A DNA stretch of 64,000 nt from Ochrobactrum quorumnocens (GTDB lineage Bacteria; Pseudomonadota; Alphaproteobacteria; Rhizobiales; Rhizobiaceae). The translations under genes were made by a program, and so were the position numbers. The DNA is taken from positions 248,001-312,000 of the forward strand of contig NZ_CP022604.1 in NCBI RefSeq assembly GCF_002278035.1, in the 5' to 3' direction. The notes beneath the pieces are model-generated. The model was not told where the DNA came from, did no database searches, and was given only the letters and a program-made list of their open reading frames with translations. Shown piece by piece: positions 1 through 8,957 of this stretch; positions within the stretch are counted from its first letter, which is position 1, and every line of letters begins with the position of its first letter.

Positions 1-210
1 AATCCGGTTCCACTACTGTCCTTGTCAGACGCGAATTGCAACACTTGGGCGCTCCGATCTTCGCCATGTCGCGAAATGGTGCTAATGTCGTATTTGTGAC
101 GTCTTTTGACGCAAGCCTGCTGTCGGTTTCACGCGCAAGCCAATACAAATATCACCAGAGATTTTTCATGTGCTGCATGGGTGCATGAACCGTAAGACTG
201 GTGGTTGTTC
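1..210. other. Upstream region of sox operon, no gene seen
   Basis: No convincing coding frame or RNA gene is visible before soxB. The segment presumably holds the sox promoter and perhaps the end of an intergenic spacer that continues outside the window. I see no clear terminator or operator palindrome. Confidence 0.4.
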
Positions 211-1464
211 ATGTCCCGTTTTTCGTTAGCTTCTATCGTTGGCAACGCGCTTTCCGGCAATAAGAACTGGAAGCCGCAATGGCCGGATGCCGAACCCAAG
301 GCCGAATATGATGTGATCATCGTCGGTGCTGGCGGCCATGGTCTGGGTGCCGCCTATTATCTGGCCAAGGAACACGGCATCACCAATGTCGCGGTCATCG
401 AAAAAGGCTGGCTTGGCGGCGGTAATACCGGACGCAACACCACCATTATCCGCTCCAACTATCTCTATGACGAGAGCGCGCATCTTTACGAACACGCGAT
501 GAAATTGTGGGAAGGTCTAAGCCAGGACCTCAATTATAACGTCATGTTCTCGCAGCGCGGTGTGATGATGCTGGCGCATACGGTTCATGACGTGCAGAGC
601 TTCAAGCGTCATATCCATGCCAATCGTCTCAATGGTATCGACAATGAATGGATGACCAAGGAGCAGGCGAAGGCATATTGTCCGCCGCTCGATATTTCGG
701 CGAATGCGCGCTATCCGGTTGTTGGTGCCACCTTGCAGCGGCGAGGCGGTGTGGCCAGACACGATGCCGTGGCCTGGGGCTATGCGCGCGGTGCAACCGA
801 GCGCGGCGTTGATATCATACAGAATTGCCCGGTGACGGCCATTCGTCGCGATGCTTCGGGCCGTGTGACCGGCGTTGATACGCCACGCGGGTTTATCAAG
901 GCGAAGAAGGTGGCGGTTTCCGCTGCTGGCAGCACATCGATTGTCATGGATACCGCAGGCGTGCGCATGCCACTTGAAAGCTTCCCGCTACAGGCGCTGG
1001 TGTCTGAGCCGGTCAAGCCGATCTTCCCATGCGTAGTTATGTCCAATTCGGTGCATGCCTATATCAGCCAGTCCGACAAGGGTGAGTTGGTGATTGGTTC
1101 CGGCACTGACCAATATGTCTCTTATAGCCAGCGCGGCGGTCTGCCATTGATCGAGCATACGCTTGCGGCCATTTGCGAAGTCTTCCCGATCTTCACCCGT
1201 ATGCGGATGCTGCGCAAATGGGGTGGTATCGTTGACGTCACGCCTGATCGTTCGCCGATCATTGGCAAGACGCCGGTTCCGGGCCTGTTTGTGAATTGCG
1301 GTTGGGGCACCGGGGGCTTCAAGGCAACGCCGGGTTCTGCGCATGTCTTCGCGCACACAATCGCCCGCGACGAGCCACACTGGATCAACGCACCGTTCAC
1401 GCTTGAACGCTTCACCACCGGTCGCCTGATCGATGAAGCGGCTGCTGCTGCTGTCGCGCACTAA
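211..1464 (+). CDS. soxB: Sarcosine oxidase subunit beta
   Basis: Flavoprotein subunit of heterotetrameric sarcosine oxidase, which demethylates sarcosine in the cytoplasm to glycine, passing the methyl carbon to tetrahydrofolate. The 417-residue product has the DAO-fold dinucleotide motif VGAGGHGLG near residues 38-46 and the [13 protein letters not shown] stretch typical of SoxB. An in-frame TTG lies two codons upstream, but the ATG at 211 gives the expected family N-terminus MSRFS. It is the first gene of soxBDAG; soxD follows after 19 bases. The neighbouring soxD, soxA and soxG make the assignment secure. Confidence 0.95.
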   Translation: MSRFSLASIVGNALSGNKNWKPQWPDAEPKAEYDVIIVGAGGHGLGAAYYLAKEHGITNVAVIEKGWLGGGNTGRNTTIIRSNYLYDESAHLYEHAMKLWEGLSQDLNYNVMFSQRGVMMLAHTVHDVQSFKRHIHANRLNGIDNEWMTKEQAKAYCPPLDISANARYPVVGATLQRRGGVARHDAVAWGYARGATERGVDIIQNCPVTAIRRDASGRVTGVDTPRGFIKAKKVAVSAAGSTSIVMDTAGVRMPLESFPLQALVSEPVKPIFPCVVMSNSVHAYISQSDKGELVIGSGTDQYVSYSQRGGLPLIEHTLAAICEVFPIFTRMRMLRKWGGIVDVTPDRSPIIGKTPVPGLFVNCGWGTGGFKATPGSAHVFAHTIARDEPHWINAPFTLERFTTGRLIDEAAAAAVAH

Positions 1465-1483
1465 GGAATAGGGGAAACACAAA

Positions 1484-1789
1484 ATGCTTCTTATCCGTTG
1501 CCCTTATTGCGAGAAGGAACACCCGGAACTGGAATTCGCCTATGCGGGCGAAGCGCATATTGCACGTCCAGCCGATCCATCGACGCTTTCCGATGATGAA
1601 TGGCGCGATTTCCTGTTCACGCGCTCAAACCCTCGCGGTACCCATTATGAACGCTGGCGGCATATCAATGGCTGCGGTCGCTTCTTCAATGCTGTGCGCG
1701 ACACGGTAAGCGACAAGTTTGTCACCACCTACAAGGCCGGTGAACCCCGTCCTGCTTTGGCAGAAACTCCGGCTGCGGAGACGAAATAA
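1484..1789 (+). CDS. soxD: Sarcosine oxidase subunit delta
   Basis: Small subunit (101 aa) of the heterotetrameric sarcosine oxidase. The N-terminal sequence LIRCPYCEKEHPELEF carries the Cys-x-x-Cys pair that, with a later His and Cys (HINGCGRFF), forms the zinc site known for this subunit. The length is normal. Its stop codon shares a base with the soxA start (TAATG), so the two genes are probably translationally coupled. Confidence 0.95.
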   Translation: MLLIRCPYCEKEHPELEFAYAGEAHIARPADPSTLSDDEWRDFLFTRSNPRGTHYERWRHINGCGRFFNAVRDTVSDKFVTTYKAGEPRPALAETPAAETK

Positions 1790-4788
1790 TGACCGATATG
1801 CGCATTCATAACAAAGGCCGCGTCAACAAGGCCAAGGCTGTGCGTTTCACCTTCAACGGCAAGTCCTATTCGGGCTTTGAAGGCGATACGCTGGCATCCG
1901 CCATGCTTGCCAATGGCGAACATCTGGCCGGTCGTTCGTTCAAATATCACCGTCCGCGCGGCATTCTTTCTGCCGGTTCCGAAGAGCCAAATGCGCTGAT
2001 GGGCGTCTCAAGAGGACCGGGCCGTTATGAGCCGAACACCCGCGCAACGGTTCTCGAACTCTATGACGGCTTGAAAGCCGAAAGCCAGAACCATTGGCCG
2101 TCGCTCAAGCACGATGTAGGCGCGATCAATGATGCGTTCTACATGTTCTTCTCTGCGGGCTTTTACTACAAGACCTTCATGTGGCCGAAGAGCTTCTGGA
2201 ACAAGGTCTATGAGCCTTTCATCCGAGGCGCTGCCGGTCTTGGCAAGTCGCCATCCGAACCGGACCCAGACACCTATGCCAGCCGCTATGCTTTCTGCGA
2301 CGTGCTGATCGCCGGTGGTGGACCTGCCGGCCTGGCTGCTGCGCTCGAAGCTGCAAAGAGCGGCGCGAAGGTCATCCTCGTGGATGAGCAGGCCGAATTT
2401 GGTGGCTCGCTTCTGTCCGAGCCAGAGCCGGTCATCAATGGCCGCGCAAGCTGGGACTGGCTCAATGAAACCATAGCGGCCCTTAAAGCCAATCCGAATG
2501 TCACGCTTTTGCCGCGCACAACGGCCATTGGCTATTACCATCAGAACATGGTCGGCCTTTGCGAACGCCTGACCGATCATCAGGCAAAGCCCGCCTCCAA
2601 TGCACCGCGTGAACGTATGTGGCGTGTGCGTGCAAAGCAGGTGGTGCTGGCGCAGGGCGCGATTGAAAAGCCGCTGGTCTTTGCAGGCAATGACCGTCCC
2701 GGCGTGATGCTGGCTTCCGCGGGACGCACCTATCTCAATCGCTATGGCGTCAAGGTTGGCAATCAGGCTGTCGTCGTCACCTCGCATGACAGTGCATGGC
2801 TCGCGGCTTTCGATTTGGCGGTGGCAGGCGTCAAGGTTCCTGCCATCATCGATGTGCGTTCGAGCGTTGCCGACAGCCTTATCAACCGTGCCAAAATGCT
2901 CGGCATTGAAACACTGACCGGCTGGACTGTTACGGACACTGGCGGACGTCATCGTGTGTCGTCCGTGCGCGTCAATCCGGTTTCCAATGGCTCGGTCGGT
3001 GCTGCACGCATAATTGCCTGCGATGTGGTGCTGATGTCTGGTGGGTGGAATCCGAGCGTGCATCTCTTTTCGCACACAAAAGGCTCGCTTGTCTGGGATG
3101 ACGCGCGTCAGATTTATCTTCCGGGTAAGCCGACCGAGGAAAGCCGTTGTGCAGGAGCAGGCAATGGCAATTTCGATTTGCAGGCCGCTCTTCGCGAAGG
3201 TGCAGATGCAGGCGCTGCTGCCGCAAAGGATGTTGGGCATAAGGCCAAAGCATCTGAATATGCAGTTGCTGGTGATTTCATCTGCGATGGTGAGAGCGTG
3301 CGCGAACTGCCGACAGATCGCGATCCCGGCAAGGCCAAGGCTTTCATCGATTTCCAGAACGATGTGACGGCCAAGGATATTCGTCTGGCTGTGCGCGAGG
3401 GCTTCCGCTCTATCGAGCATGTTAAGCGCTACACCACCAACGGTATGGCGACCGATCAGGGTAAGACGTCCAACATTAATGGTCTGGCGATTGCAGCGGA
3501 TGCGTTGAAGAGGCCAACGCCGCAGGTGGGTCTCACAACTTTCCGCCCGCCTTACACACCGACCACCTTTGGTGCTTTCTGCGGCTACAATCGTGGCAAG
3601 CTGTTTGATGTGACACGCAAGACGCCAATCGATAGCTGGGCCGAGCAGCATGGCGCTGCTTTCGAGCCGGTCTCGCTGTGGCGACGGGCATGGTACTTCC
3701 CGAAAACCGGCGAAGACATGCACAAGGCGGTGGCACGCGAATGCAAGGCCACGCGTCAATCATTGGGCATGTTCGACGCTTCAACGCTTGGCAAGATCGA
3801 AGTGGTCGGCCCCGATGCGGCAGAGTTCATGAACCGCATGTACACCAATCCATGGACGAAGCTCGGTGTCGGGCGCTGCCGTTATGGTCTGCTGCTTGGC
3901 GAAGATGGCTTCATCCGTGATGACGGTGTAGTTGGTCGTCTCATGCAGGATCGTTTCCATGTGACAACCACAACCGGCGGTGCCGCGCGTGTTCTCAATA
4001 TGATGGAAGACTATCTCCAGACCGAATGGCCGGAGCTGAAAGTCTCGCTCACCTCAACCACTGAGCAATGGGCAGTTGTGGCGATCAACGGTCCCAATGC
4101 GCGCAAGCTTATCGAACCGATGGTCGAAGGGCTGGATATCTCAAACGAAAACTTCCCGCATATGTCGGTCGCGGAATGCACATTCCTCGGCGTGCCAGCA
4201 CGTCTGTTCCGTATGAGCTTCACCGGCGAACTTGGCTTCGAAATCAACGTGCCTGCGCGTTACGGTCTTTCACTTTGGAAGGCACTCTATGAGGCCGGTC
4301 AGCAATATGACATCACGCCTTACGGCACGGAAACTATGCACGTTCTGCGCGCGGAAAAAGGCTATATCATTGTCGGTCAGGACACTGACGGTACGATAAC
4401 GCCGGATGATGCAAGCCTCGGCTGGGCTGTTGGCAAGCAGAAGCCGGATTTTGTCGGTAAGCGCTCGCTGGCTCGCCCTGATATGCTTAAATCTGATCGC
4501 AAGCATCTTGTGGGTCTGTTGACCAACGATCCGAAGCTGGTTCTGGAAGAAGGCGCACAGATTGTTGCCGATCCAAAACAGGCGCTGCCGATGACCATGC
4601 TTGGCCATGTCACTTCGTCCTATTGGAGCGAGGCCCTTGGTCGGTCTATTGCCATGGCGGTTGTTGCTGGCGGCAAGGACCGTATAGGTGAAACGCTTTA
4701 TATGCCAATGCCCGATGGAAGCGTACATGAAGCCACTGTTTCGGGAATGGTCTTTTATGATCCCGAAGGCGCGAAGTTGAACGGATAA
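1789..4788 (+). CDS. soxA: Sarcosine oxidase subunit alpha
   Basis: Large subunit (999 aa) carrying the NAD site and the tetrahydrofolate-binding half of the enzyme. Visible parts in order are an N-terminal 2Fe-2S-like fold without obvious cluster ligands (FTFNGKSYSGFEGDTLASAM), a dinucleotide-binding segment (LIAGGGPAGLAAALEAA, near residue 175), and a C-terminal GCV_T/aminomethyltransferase-like domain from about residue 610 (FRMSFTGELGFEINVPARYG). Its length matches the family. It overlaps soxD by one base and is followed by soxG after 10 bases. Confidence 0.95.
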   Translation: MTDMRIHNKGRVNKAKAVRFTFNGKSYSGFEGDTLASAMLANGEHLAGRSFKYHRPRGILSAGSEEPNALMGVSRGPGRYEPNTRATVLELYDGLKAESQNHWPSLKHDVGAINDAFYMFFSAGFYYKTFMWPKSFWNKVYEPFIRGAAGLGKSPSEPDPDTYASRYAFCDVLIAGGGPAGLAAALEAAKSGAKVILVDEQAEFGGSLLSEPEPVINGRASWDWLNETIAALKANPNVTLLPRTTAIGYYHQNMVGLCERLTDHQAKPASNAPRERMWRVRAKQVVLAQGAIEKPLVFAGNDRPGVMLASAGRTYLNRYGVKVGNQAVVVTSHDSAWLAAFDLAVAGVKVPAIIDVRSSVADSLINRAKMLGIETLTGWTVTDTGGRHRVSSVRVNPVSNGSVGAARIIACDVVLMSGGWNPSVHLFSHTKGSLVWDDARQIYLPGKPTEESRCAGAGNGNFDLQAALREGADAGAAAAKDVGHKAKASEYAVAGDFICDGESVRELPTDRDPGKAKAFIDFQNDVTAKDIRLAVREGFRSIEHVKRYTTNGMATDQGKTSNINGLAIAADALKRPTPQVGLTTFRPPYTPTTFGAFCGYNRGKLFDVTRKTPIDSWAEQHGAAFEPVSLWRRAWYFPKTGEDMHKAVARECKATRQSLGMFDASTLGKIEVVGPDAAEFMNRMYTNPWTKLGVGRCRYGLLLGEDGFIRDDGVVGRLMQDRFHVTTTTGGAARVLNMMEDYLQTEWPELKVSLTSTTEQWAVVAINGPNARKLIEPMVEGLDISNENFPHMSVAECTFLGVPARLFRMSFTGELGFEINVPARYGLSLWKALYEAGQQYDITPYGTETMHVLRAEKGYIIVGQDTDGTITPDDASLGWAVGKQKPDFVGKRSLARPDMLKSDRKHLVGLLTNDPKLVLEEGAQIVADPKQALPMTMLGHVTSSYWSEALGRSIAMAVVAGGKDRIGETLYMPMPDGSVHEATVSGMVFYDPEGAKLNG

Positions 4789-4798
4789 GGATTGAACC

Positions 4799-5353
4799 AT
4801 GCTTGTTGAGACAAAACCTTATTCGAACCGCAAGGTCGTTATTCCGGGTCGTCTGGAAATCCACGCAGCCGATGACGCTGCCCGTTTCGTATTGCGCATT
4901 GCGGCCACAAAACTGAAGCTAGCGGAAAAAGCGCTAGGTGCAAAAATCCCAGCAAAGATCGGCGATCTTATCCGCACGGATGATATCGCAGTCGCCTGCA
5001 TCGGGCCGGATGAATGGTATATCTGGGCCGAGGAAACCAAGGGCGCAACCATCACGCAGGCATTCGCCAAGCTCTATGAAACCGAGCAGCACAGCCTGAC
5101 GGAAGTGAGCCACCGCGAAACCGGCGTCGATATTACTGGTCCCAAGGCCGAATGGTTGTTGAATGCCGCTTCTCCGCTGGAACTGGCCAAGATGCAAGCG
5201 CCAGGAGCCGCCCGTACGATATTCGATCATGCCCAGATTATTCTTCTGAAATGGGACGAAGATCATTATCGCATTGAGGTGTGGAACTCATTCGCCGATC
5301 ACGTCTGGACCCTGCTGGAACTTGCCAGTAACGAAGTCGAACTCGCAGTCTGA
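4799..5353 (+). CDS. soxG: Sarcosine oxidase subunit gamma
   Basis: Gamma subunit (184 aa) of heterotetrameric sarcosine oxidase, distantly related to the GCV_T fold; it has no cofactor of its own and is structural in the complex. The sequence ends with the family-typical YRIEVWNSFADHVWTLLE. It is the last gene of the operon, followed at once by a strong terminator. No purU, glyA or folD is found directly downstream, as happens in some other genomes, so one-carbon disposal must be encoded elsewhere. Confidence 0.93.
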   Translation: MLVETKPYSNRKVVIPGRLEIHAADDAARFVLRIAATKLKLAEKALGAKIPAKIGDLIRTDDIAVACIGPDEWYIWAEETKGATITQAFAKLYETEQHSLTEVSHRETGVDITGPKAEWLLNAASPLELAKMQAPGAARTIFDHAQIILLKWDEDHYRIEVWNSFADHVWTLLELASNEVELAV

Positions 5354-5371
5354 TTGATACCTTATTCCTCC

Positions 5372-5401
5372 AAAAACGCCGCCCAACCGGGTGGCGTTTT
5401 T
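5372..5401 (+). terminator. Rho-independent terminator after soxG
   Basis: A 13-bp stem with one G-T pair is formed by AAAAACGCCGCCC and GGGTGGCGTTTTT around an AACC loop, and it ends in a T tract. It starts 18 bases after the soxG stop. Confidence 0.9.
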
Positions 5402-5423
5402 GCATTCTAGAGCGTGACATCTC

Positions 5424-5540
5424 TTTCCCTCATCCTGAGGAGCCGTTGAAAACGGCGTCTCGAAGGCGAGGGAAAACGAACCAAGCCTATGCCCTCGTCC
5501 TTCGACCCGGTGCTTCGCACTGGCTCAGGATGAGGAGGGC
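5424..5540. repeat. Double palindromic intergenic repeat (two inverted units)
   Basis: Unit 1 (5424-5475) is bounded by TTTCCCTC and GAGGGAAA, with an inner hairpin GCCGTT-gaa-AACGGC. Unit 2 (5491-5540) is bounded by GCCCTC and GAGGGC, is related to unit 1 in the opposite orientation (CTCGTCCTTCGA versus TCGAAGGCGAG), and has an inner CCGGTGC-ttc-GCACTGG hairpin. A third unit lies at 53611-53677. The pattern CCTCATCCTGAGGAGC is widespread between genes in Rhizobiales. Confidence 0.8.
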
Positions 5541-5658
5541 GTTCGAAAACCCCATATTTCTGAAAGCGAGAGGCTTTCGCTCTCCCAGAGCACCGATCTG
5601 GCACATTCACACCGAACCGCGCTCGAACCCCAATTTCACCTTGCCTTCCATAAATCCA

Positions 5659-5681
5659 TATGTGAAGACTGTATTCACATA
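5659..5681. promoter_or_regulatory. Inverted repeat, putative operator of the CoA-transferase gene
   Basis: Perfect 8-bp arms TATGTGAA and TTCACATA are separated by GACTGTA, 26 bases before the start codon. The same TGTGAA/TTCACA half-sites recur in the IclR/binding-protein intergenic region (9825-9830 and 9857-9862). Binding by the IclR regulator at 8958-9752 is an inference. Confidence 0.5.
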
Positions 5682-5707
5682 GAAATTCGTGAGGAGGGAA
5701 TTTCCCG

Positions 5708-6865
5708 ATGTCGGAAAACGAACTGCCGCTGAGCGGGCTCGTCATTGTCGATATGAGCCAGTTTTTGTCGGGGCCTTATTGCTCGTTGCGCCTGATGGAC
5801 TTAGGCGCACGCGTTATTAAGATTGAGCGGCCCGATGGCGGCGATCTCTCGCGCAGGCTTTATCTGAGTGACACGGAAATAGGTGGTGATTCCACGATTT
5901 TTCATGCGATCAATCGCGGCAAGGACAGCCTTGCAATCGATCTGAAAAACCCTGACGATTTGGCGGCGTTGAAGAAGCTTCTCACACAGGCTGACGTGTT
6001 GATCCAGAACTTCCGTCCCGGTGTCATAAAGCGTCTTGGCCTCGATTATGAAGCAGCTCAAGCAATCAATCCGCGTCTCGTCTATGCATCGATCAGCGGT
6101 TATGGCGAAGAAGGTCCATGGGTCGGGCGTCCGGGACAGGACTTGCTGGCGCAAGCGCGTTCAGGCCTGATGTGGCTGAATGGTGATGAAGGGCAGGGGC
6201 CGGTGCCATTCGGTTTGGCGGTCGCTGATATGCTGGCAGGCGCTGCCGCAGCGCAGGGCATTCTCGCCGCACTGGTCCGCCGTGGCATTACCAACAAAGG
6301 CTCGCATGTCGAAACCAGCCTTCTCGAAGCGCTGGTTGATTTCCAGTTTGAAGTGCTGACCACTCATTTGAACGATGGTCGCCGTCTGCCGAAGCGTTCT
6401 GAGTTCCGCAGCGCCCACGCTTATCTTTCAGCACCCTATGGGGTTTATCCGGCAGCGGACGGTTATCTCGCCATTGCCATGATGCCGATTGCAAAACTCG
6501 CGCCCCTGCTTGAAACAGATACACTTGCGCCTTTCATTGACGATCCGAAGATCGCATTCGCTAAGCGCGATGAAATCAAACGCCTGATTGCGGCGCGTAT
6601 TGCTGAGAAAACAGTCGATGAGTGGCTCGCCATTCTGGAACCGGCCGATATCTGGTGTGCCCGCGTTCTCAACTGGGAAGAACTGCTCAAAAGCGAAGGC
6701 TTTTCGGTCCTCGACATGCTCCAGACGGTGACACGTGAAGACGATGTTTCCATCACCACTACACGTTCACCACTGCGCATCAATGGTTTGCGTGCGAAGG
6801 TTGCGCGTGCGGCACCGCGCATTGGCGAAAACAGCAGGGAAATTCGCGAGGAGTTCGGCCTATGA
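5708..6865 (+). CDS. Class III CoA-transferase (CaiB/BaiF family)
   Basis: Cytoplasmic enzyme of 385 aa that would move CoA between two carboxylic acids; the substrate is not evident. The start MSENELPLSGLVIVDMSQFLSGP and the motif GQDLLAQARSG near residue 143 match family III, and Asp145 in that motif is the expected acyl-carrying aspartate. A strong Shine-Dalgarno (GAGGAGGGAA) precedes the ATG by 7 bases. Its last four bases overlap the start of the next gene (ATGA), so the two are probably co-translated. It faces the sugar-acid cluster across the lactonase and IclR genes and may serve that pathway. Confidence 0.88.
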   Translation: MSENELPLSGLVIVDMSQFLSGPYCSLRLMDLGARVIKIERPDGGDLSRRLYLSDTEIGGDSTIFHAINRGKDSLAIDLKNPDDLAALKKLLTQADVLIQNFRPGVIKRLGLDYEAAQAINPRLVYASISGYGEEGPWVGRPGQDLLAQARSGLMWLNGDEGQGPVPFGLAVADMLAGAAAAQGILAALVRRGITNKGSHVETSLLEALVDFQFEVLTTHLNDGRRLPKRSEFRSAHAYLSAPYGVYPAADGYLAIAMMPIAKLAPLLETDTLAPFIDDPKIAFAKRDEIKRLIAARIAEKTVDEWLAILEPADIWCARVLNWEELLKSEGFSVLDMLQTVTREDDVSITTTRSPLRINGLRAKVARAAPRIGENSREIREEFGL

Positions 6866-7986
6866 GCAAGATCACGCTTAAAGGCATGACCTGGAGCCAC
6901 CCGCGCGGTTATGATCCGATGGTGGCGGCGGCTCAACAATGGTTGCAGGATAAGGGCGTCGAGATTGAGTGGGAAAAGCGCTCGCTTCAGGATTTTGAGA
7001 CTTATCCTGTCGAGGAACTGGCGCGCAATTTCGATATGATCGTGATTGATCATCCGCATGTGGGGCAAATTACCAAGGAAAATTGCCTGCTGCCGCTTGA
7101 TGTAGCTGGACGCGAAACAGAACTTGCGGCGCTTGCGGATGGTTCGGTCGGGCAGTCTTTCCCGAGCTATAACTGGCAGGGGCGGCAATGGGCGTTTCCG
7201 CTGGATGCTGCAACGCAGGTTCAGGCATTGCGTCCTGATCTGATGGACAAGCCTGCAACCTCGTGGGGCGAAGTGCTGCGGCTTGCACGCTCTGGAAAAG
7301 TGCTGTTGCCACTGCGTTCGCCGCATTCGCTGATGAGTTTTTACACACTTGTCGCCAATGCCGGAACACCTTGCTCAGTGGAAGGCGAGCTGATCTCTGT
7401 TGAGGATGGTGCCAAGGCTTTCGAGCAGTTACGTGAGCTTGCTTCACTGGTGAAGCCTGAATGTTTTGGCATGGACCCGATTGCTGTGTTTGAGGAAATG
7501 GCGAAGCCTGATTCCGAGATAGCCTGCTCACCGCTGATCTATGGCTATGTGAATTATGCCATGCCAGAATTCCGTGAACGTTTGATCCGCTTTTCCGATA
7601 TTCCAGCGGGTGCGGCGGGTGTTGCAGGTTCTGCTCTCGGCGGCACGGGTATTGCGGTTTCTGCCTTCAGCAAGCATTCAGTCGCAGCCATTGATTTTGC
7701 TTATTGGATTGCGAGTGGGGATGTGCAGAAGGGGCTTTATGCGGCCTCCAACGGCCAGCCGGGGCATGCGAGTGCCTGGGAAGACGCCATTGTAAATGCA
7801 GCGACGTCAGACTTCTATCGGGATACGCGTGCAACGCTTGAAGGCGCATGGGTGCGCCCACGTCACGATGGCTATATGCCATTTCAGGAAGCGGCATCCG
7901 AGCGCATTAACAAGGGCTTAGTGGAAAATGAGAAGGCGGAAGATGTTATCGTCGATCTCAATAGGCTTTTCCGCGAAAGCTTTTAA
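6862..7986 (+). CDS. Solute-binding-like protein without signal peptide
   Basis: This 374-aa protein resembles family 1 extracellular solute-binding proteins of ABC transporters in layout (a segment such as WAFPLDAATQVQALRPDL, then FAYWIASGDVQKGLYAASNGQPGHASAW in the C-terminal lobe). Its N-terminus MSKITLKGMTWSHPRGYDPM has no signal peptide. None can be missing upstream, because the start overlaps the CoA-transferase stop by four bases. It therefore looks cytoplasmic, perhaps binding a ligand or CoA-pathway intermediate, but its function is unknown to me. Alternative: export by another route. A terminator follows. Confidence 0.75.
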   Translation: MSKITLKGMTWSHPRGYDPMVAAAQQWLQDKGVEIEWEKRSLQDFETYPVEELARNFDMIVIDHPHVGQITKENCLLPLDVAGRETELAALADGSVGQSFPSYNWQGRQWAFPLDAATQVQALRPDLMDKPATSWGEVLRLARSGKVLLPLRSPHSLMSFYTLVANAGTPCSVEGELISVEDGAKAFEQLRELASLVKPECFGMDPIAVFEEMAKPDSEIACSPLIYGYVNYAMPEFRERLIRFSDIPAGAAGVAGSALGGTGIAVSAFSKHSVAAIDFAYWIASGDVQKGLYAASNGQPGHASAWEDAIVNAATSDFYRDTRATLEGAWVRPRHDGYMPFQEAASERINKGLVENEKAEDVIVDLNRLFRESF

Positions 7987-7995
7987 TTAAAAAAA

Positions 7996-8019
7996 AGGCT
8001 GGCGGTTTGTCGCCAGCCT
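7996..8019. terminator. Bidirectional terminator between convergent genes
   Basis: A 9-bp perfect stem AGGCTGGCG/CGCCAGCCT encloses a GTTTGT loop. An A-rich flank on the left (AATTAAAAAAA) gives a T tract for minus-strand transcripts, and ATCAATTTT lies on the right. It sits between stops at 7986 (+) and 8028 (-). Confidence 0.85.
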
Positions 8020-8027
8020 GATCAATT

Positions 8028-8888
8028 TTACAGCTTCCAGAGGCGCGTTGCATTCTCAGAAAGCAGCAGCGCTTTTTCGTCTTCGCTGCATCCTTCAAGA
8101 AGCGCATGGGTTGTGGCAACCCATGTCGAAAGCCCAGCATCGACACTGCTCGCCCCCGGAACTGCTAAGGTGCAGACCGGCCAGTCACTCCCCCACACGA
8201 TACGCTCCCAGCCGAACGACTGAATGACATGCTCCACATAAGGGCGCAGGGTTTCTACGGTCCAGCTTGCGGAGTCCGCATAAGCCACAACGCCTGAAAT
8301 CTTGGCGACCACATTGTCGCGCTGAGCAATCTCAGTAATTCCCTTCTGCCAGACTTCCAGCGCACCTGATTTGATGTCCGGCACACCGCAATGGTCGAGT
8401 ACGAATTGTGCATCTGTTGCGAGGTCGGCGAGAGCCACGGCTTTGTCGATTTGATGCGGCAAAGTGCAGAGATCAAATGTCAGGCCGGTGCCTTCCAAGC
8501 GCCTGATATTTTCGCGGAACAAAGGCTTTTCCGACAAATCGTCAGGCACGACATGCAACACGCGCCGAAAACCTTTCACGAAAGGATTGCCAAGCTGCTG
8601 TTCCAGATATTCGGCAAATTCTGGTTCTTCAGGGCGGCAGGATGCGATTGCACCCTTAATGTAGCCATTATATTGCCGCGAGATTGCCTCAATGTGAGCG
8701 GTCTCGGCCACAATTTGTGCCGGTAAAACATCCACTTCCATATGAAGCGCTGCTGTAATGCCGCAGCGTTCGGCCTGCTTCTGATAGGTCTCAAACAGAA
8801 AGTCGCGGTTCAAGGCTGGTACGTCTCCCAGCCATGGATAATTCAACGCGCTTTTGTCGATCAGATGCAGATGGGTATCGATAATCAT
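8028..8888 (-). CDS. Amidohydrolase-2 family lactonase (L-fuconolactonase-like)
   Basis: TIM-barrel hydrolase of 286 aa in the family of sugar lactonases and 2-pyrone-4,6-dicarboxylate hydrolase. Motifs seen are the N-terminal DTHLHL metal site, LDHCGVPDI in the middle and IVWGSDWPVC near the C-terminus carrying the last metal-ligand Asp. The neighbourhood with a fuconate-dehydratase-like enzyme makes hydrolysis of a sugar 1,5-lactone the best guess. Its ribosome site is embedded in a 15-bp hairpin (8889-8935). It lies 69 bases after the IclR gene on the same strand and could be read with it. Confidence 0.82.
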   Translation of the reverse strand: MIIDTHLHLIDKSALNYPWLGDVPALNRDFLFETYQKQAERCGITAALHMEVDVLPAQIVAETAHIEAISRQYNGYIKGAIASCRPEEPEFAEYLEQQLGNPFVKGFRRVLHVVPDDLSEKPLFRENIRRLEGTGLTFDLCTLPHQIDKAVALADLATDAQFVLDHCGVPDIKSGALEVWQKGITEIAQRDNVVAKISGVVAYADSASWTVETLRPYVEHVIQSFGWERIVWGSDWPVCTLAVPGASSVDAGLSTWVATTHALLEGCSEDEKALLLSENATRLWKL

Positions 8889-8935
8889 GAAAACTCTCCT
8901 CCTATGTCATACTTTCAAAAAAGAAGAGAGTTTTC
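8889..8935 (-). promoter_or_regulatory. Hairpin covering the Shine-Dalgarno of the lactonase gene
   Basis: On the transcript the arms GAAAACUCUCUUCUU (from 8935-8921) and AGGAGGAGAGUUUUC (from 8903-8889) pair over 15 bp, two of them G-U, with a 17-nt loop. The 3' arm contains the whole AGGAGGAG ribosome site, and the ATG follows it directly. This could repress translation unless opened by a protein, RNA or coupled ribosome. Confidence 0.6.
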
Positions 8936-8957
8936 AAATAAGAATTATCGCAGTGAA

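Larger units (their letters stand above)
5354..5707. other. Intergenic region: terminator, palindromic repeats, putative operator
   Basis: This 354-base gap contains, in order, the soxG terminator (5372-5401), two back-to-back palindromic repeat units (5424-5540), and an inverted repeat just before the CoA-transferase gene (5659-5681). I see no gene here. Confidence 0.7.

Noticed and set aside
2008..3759. Open frame of 583 codons on the minus strand
   Set aside because: It lies wholly antisense to soxA, has a His/Cys/Arg-rich composition unlike a protein family, and soxA is certain.
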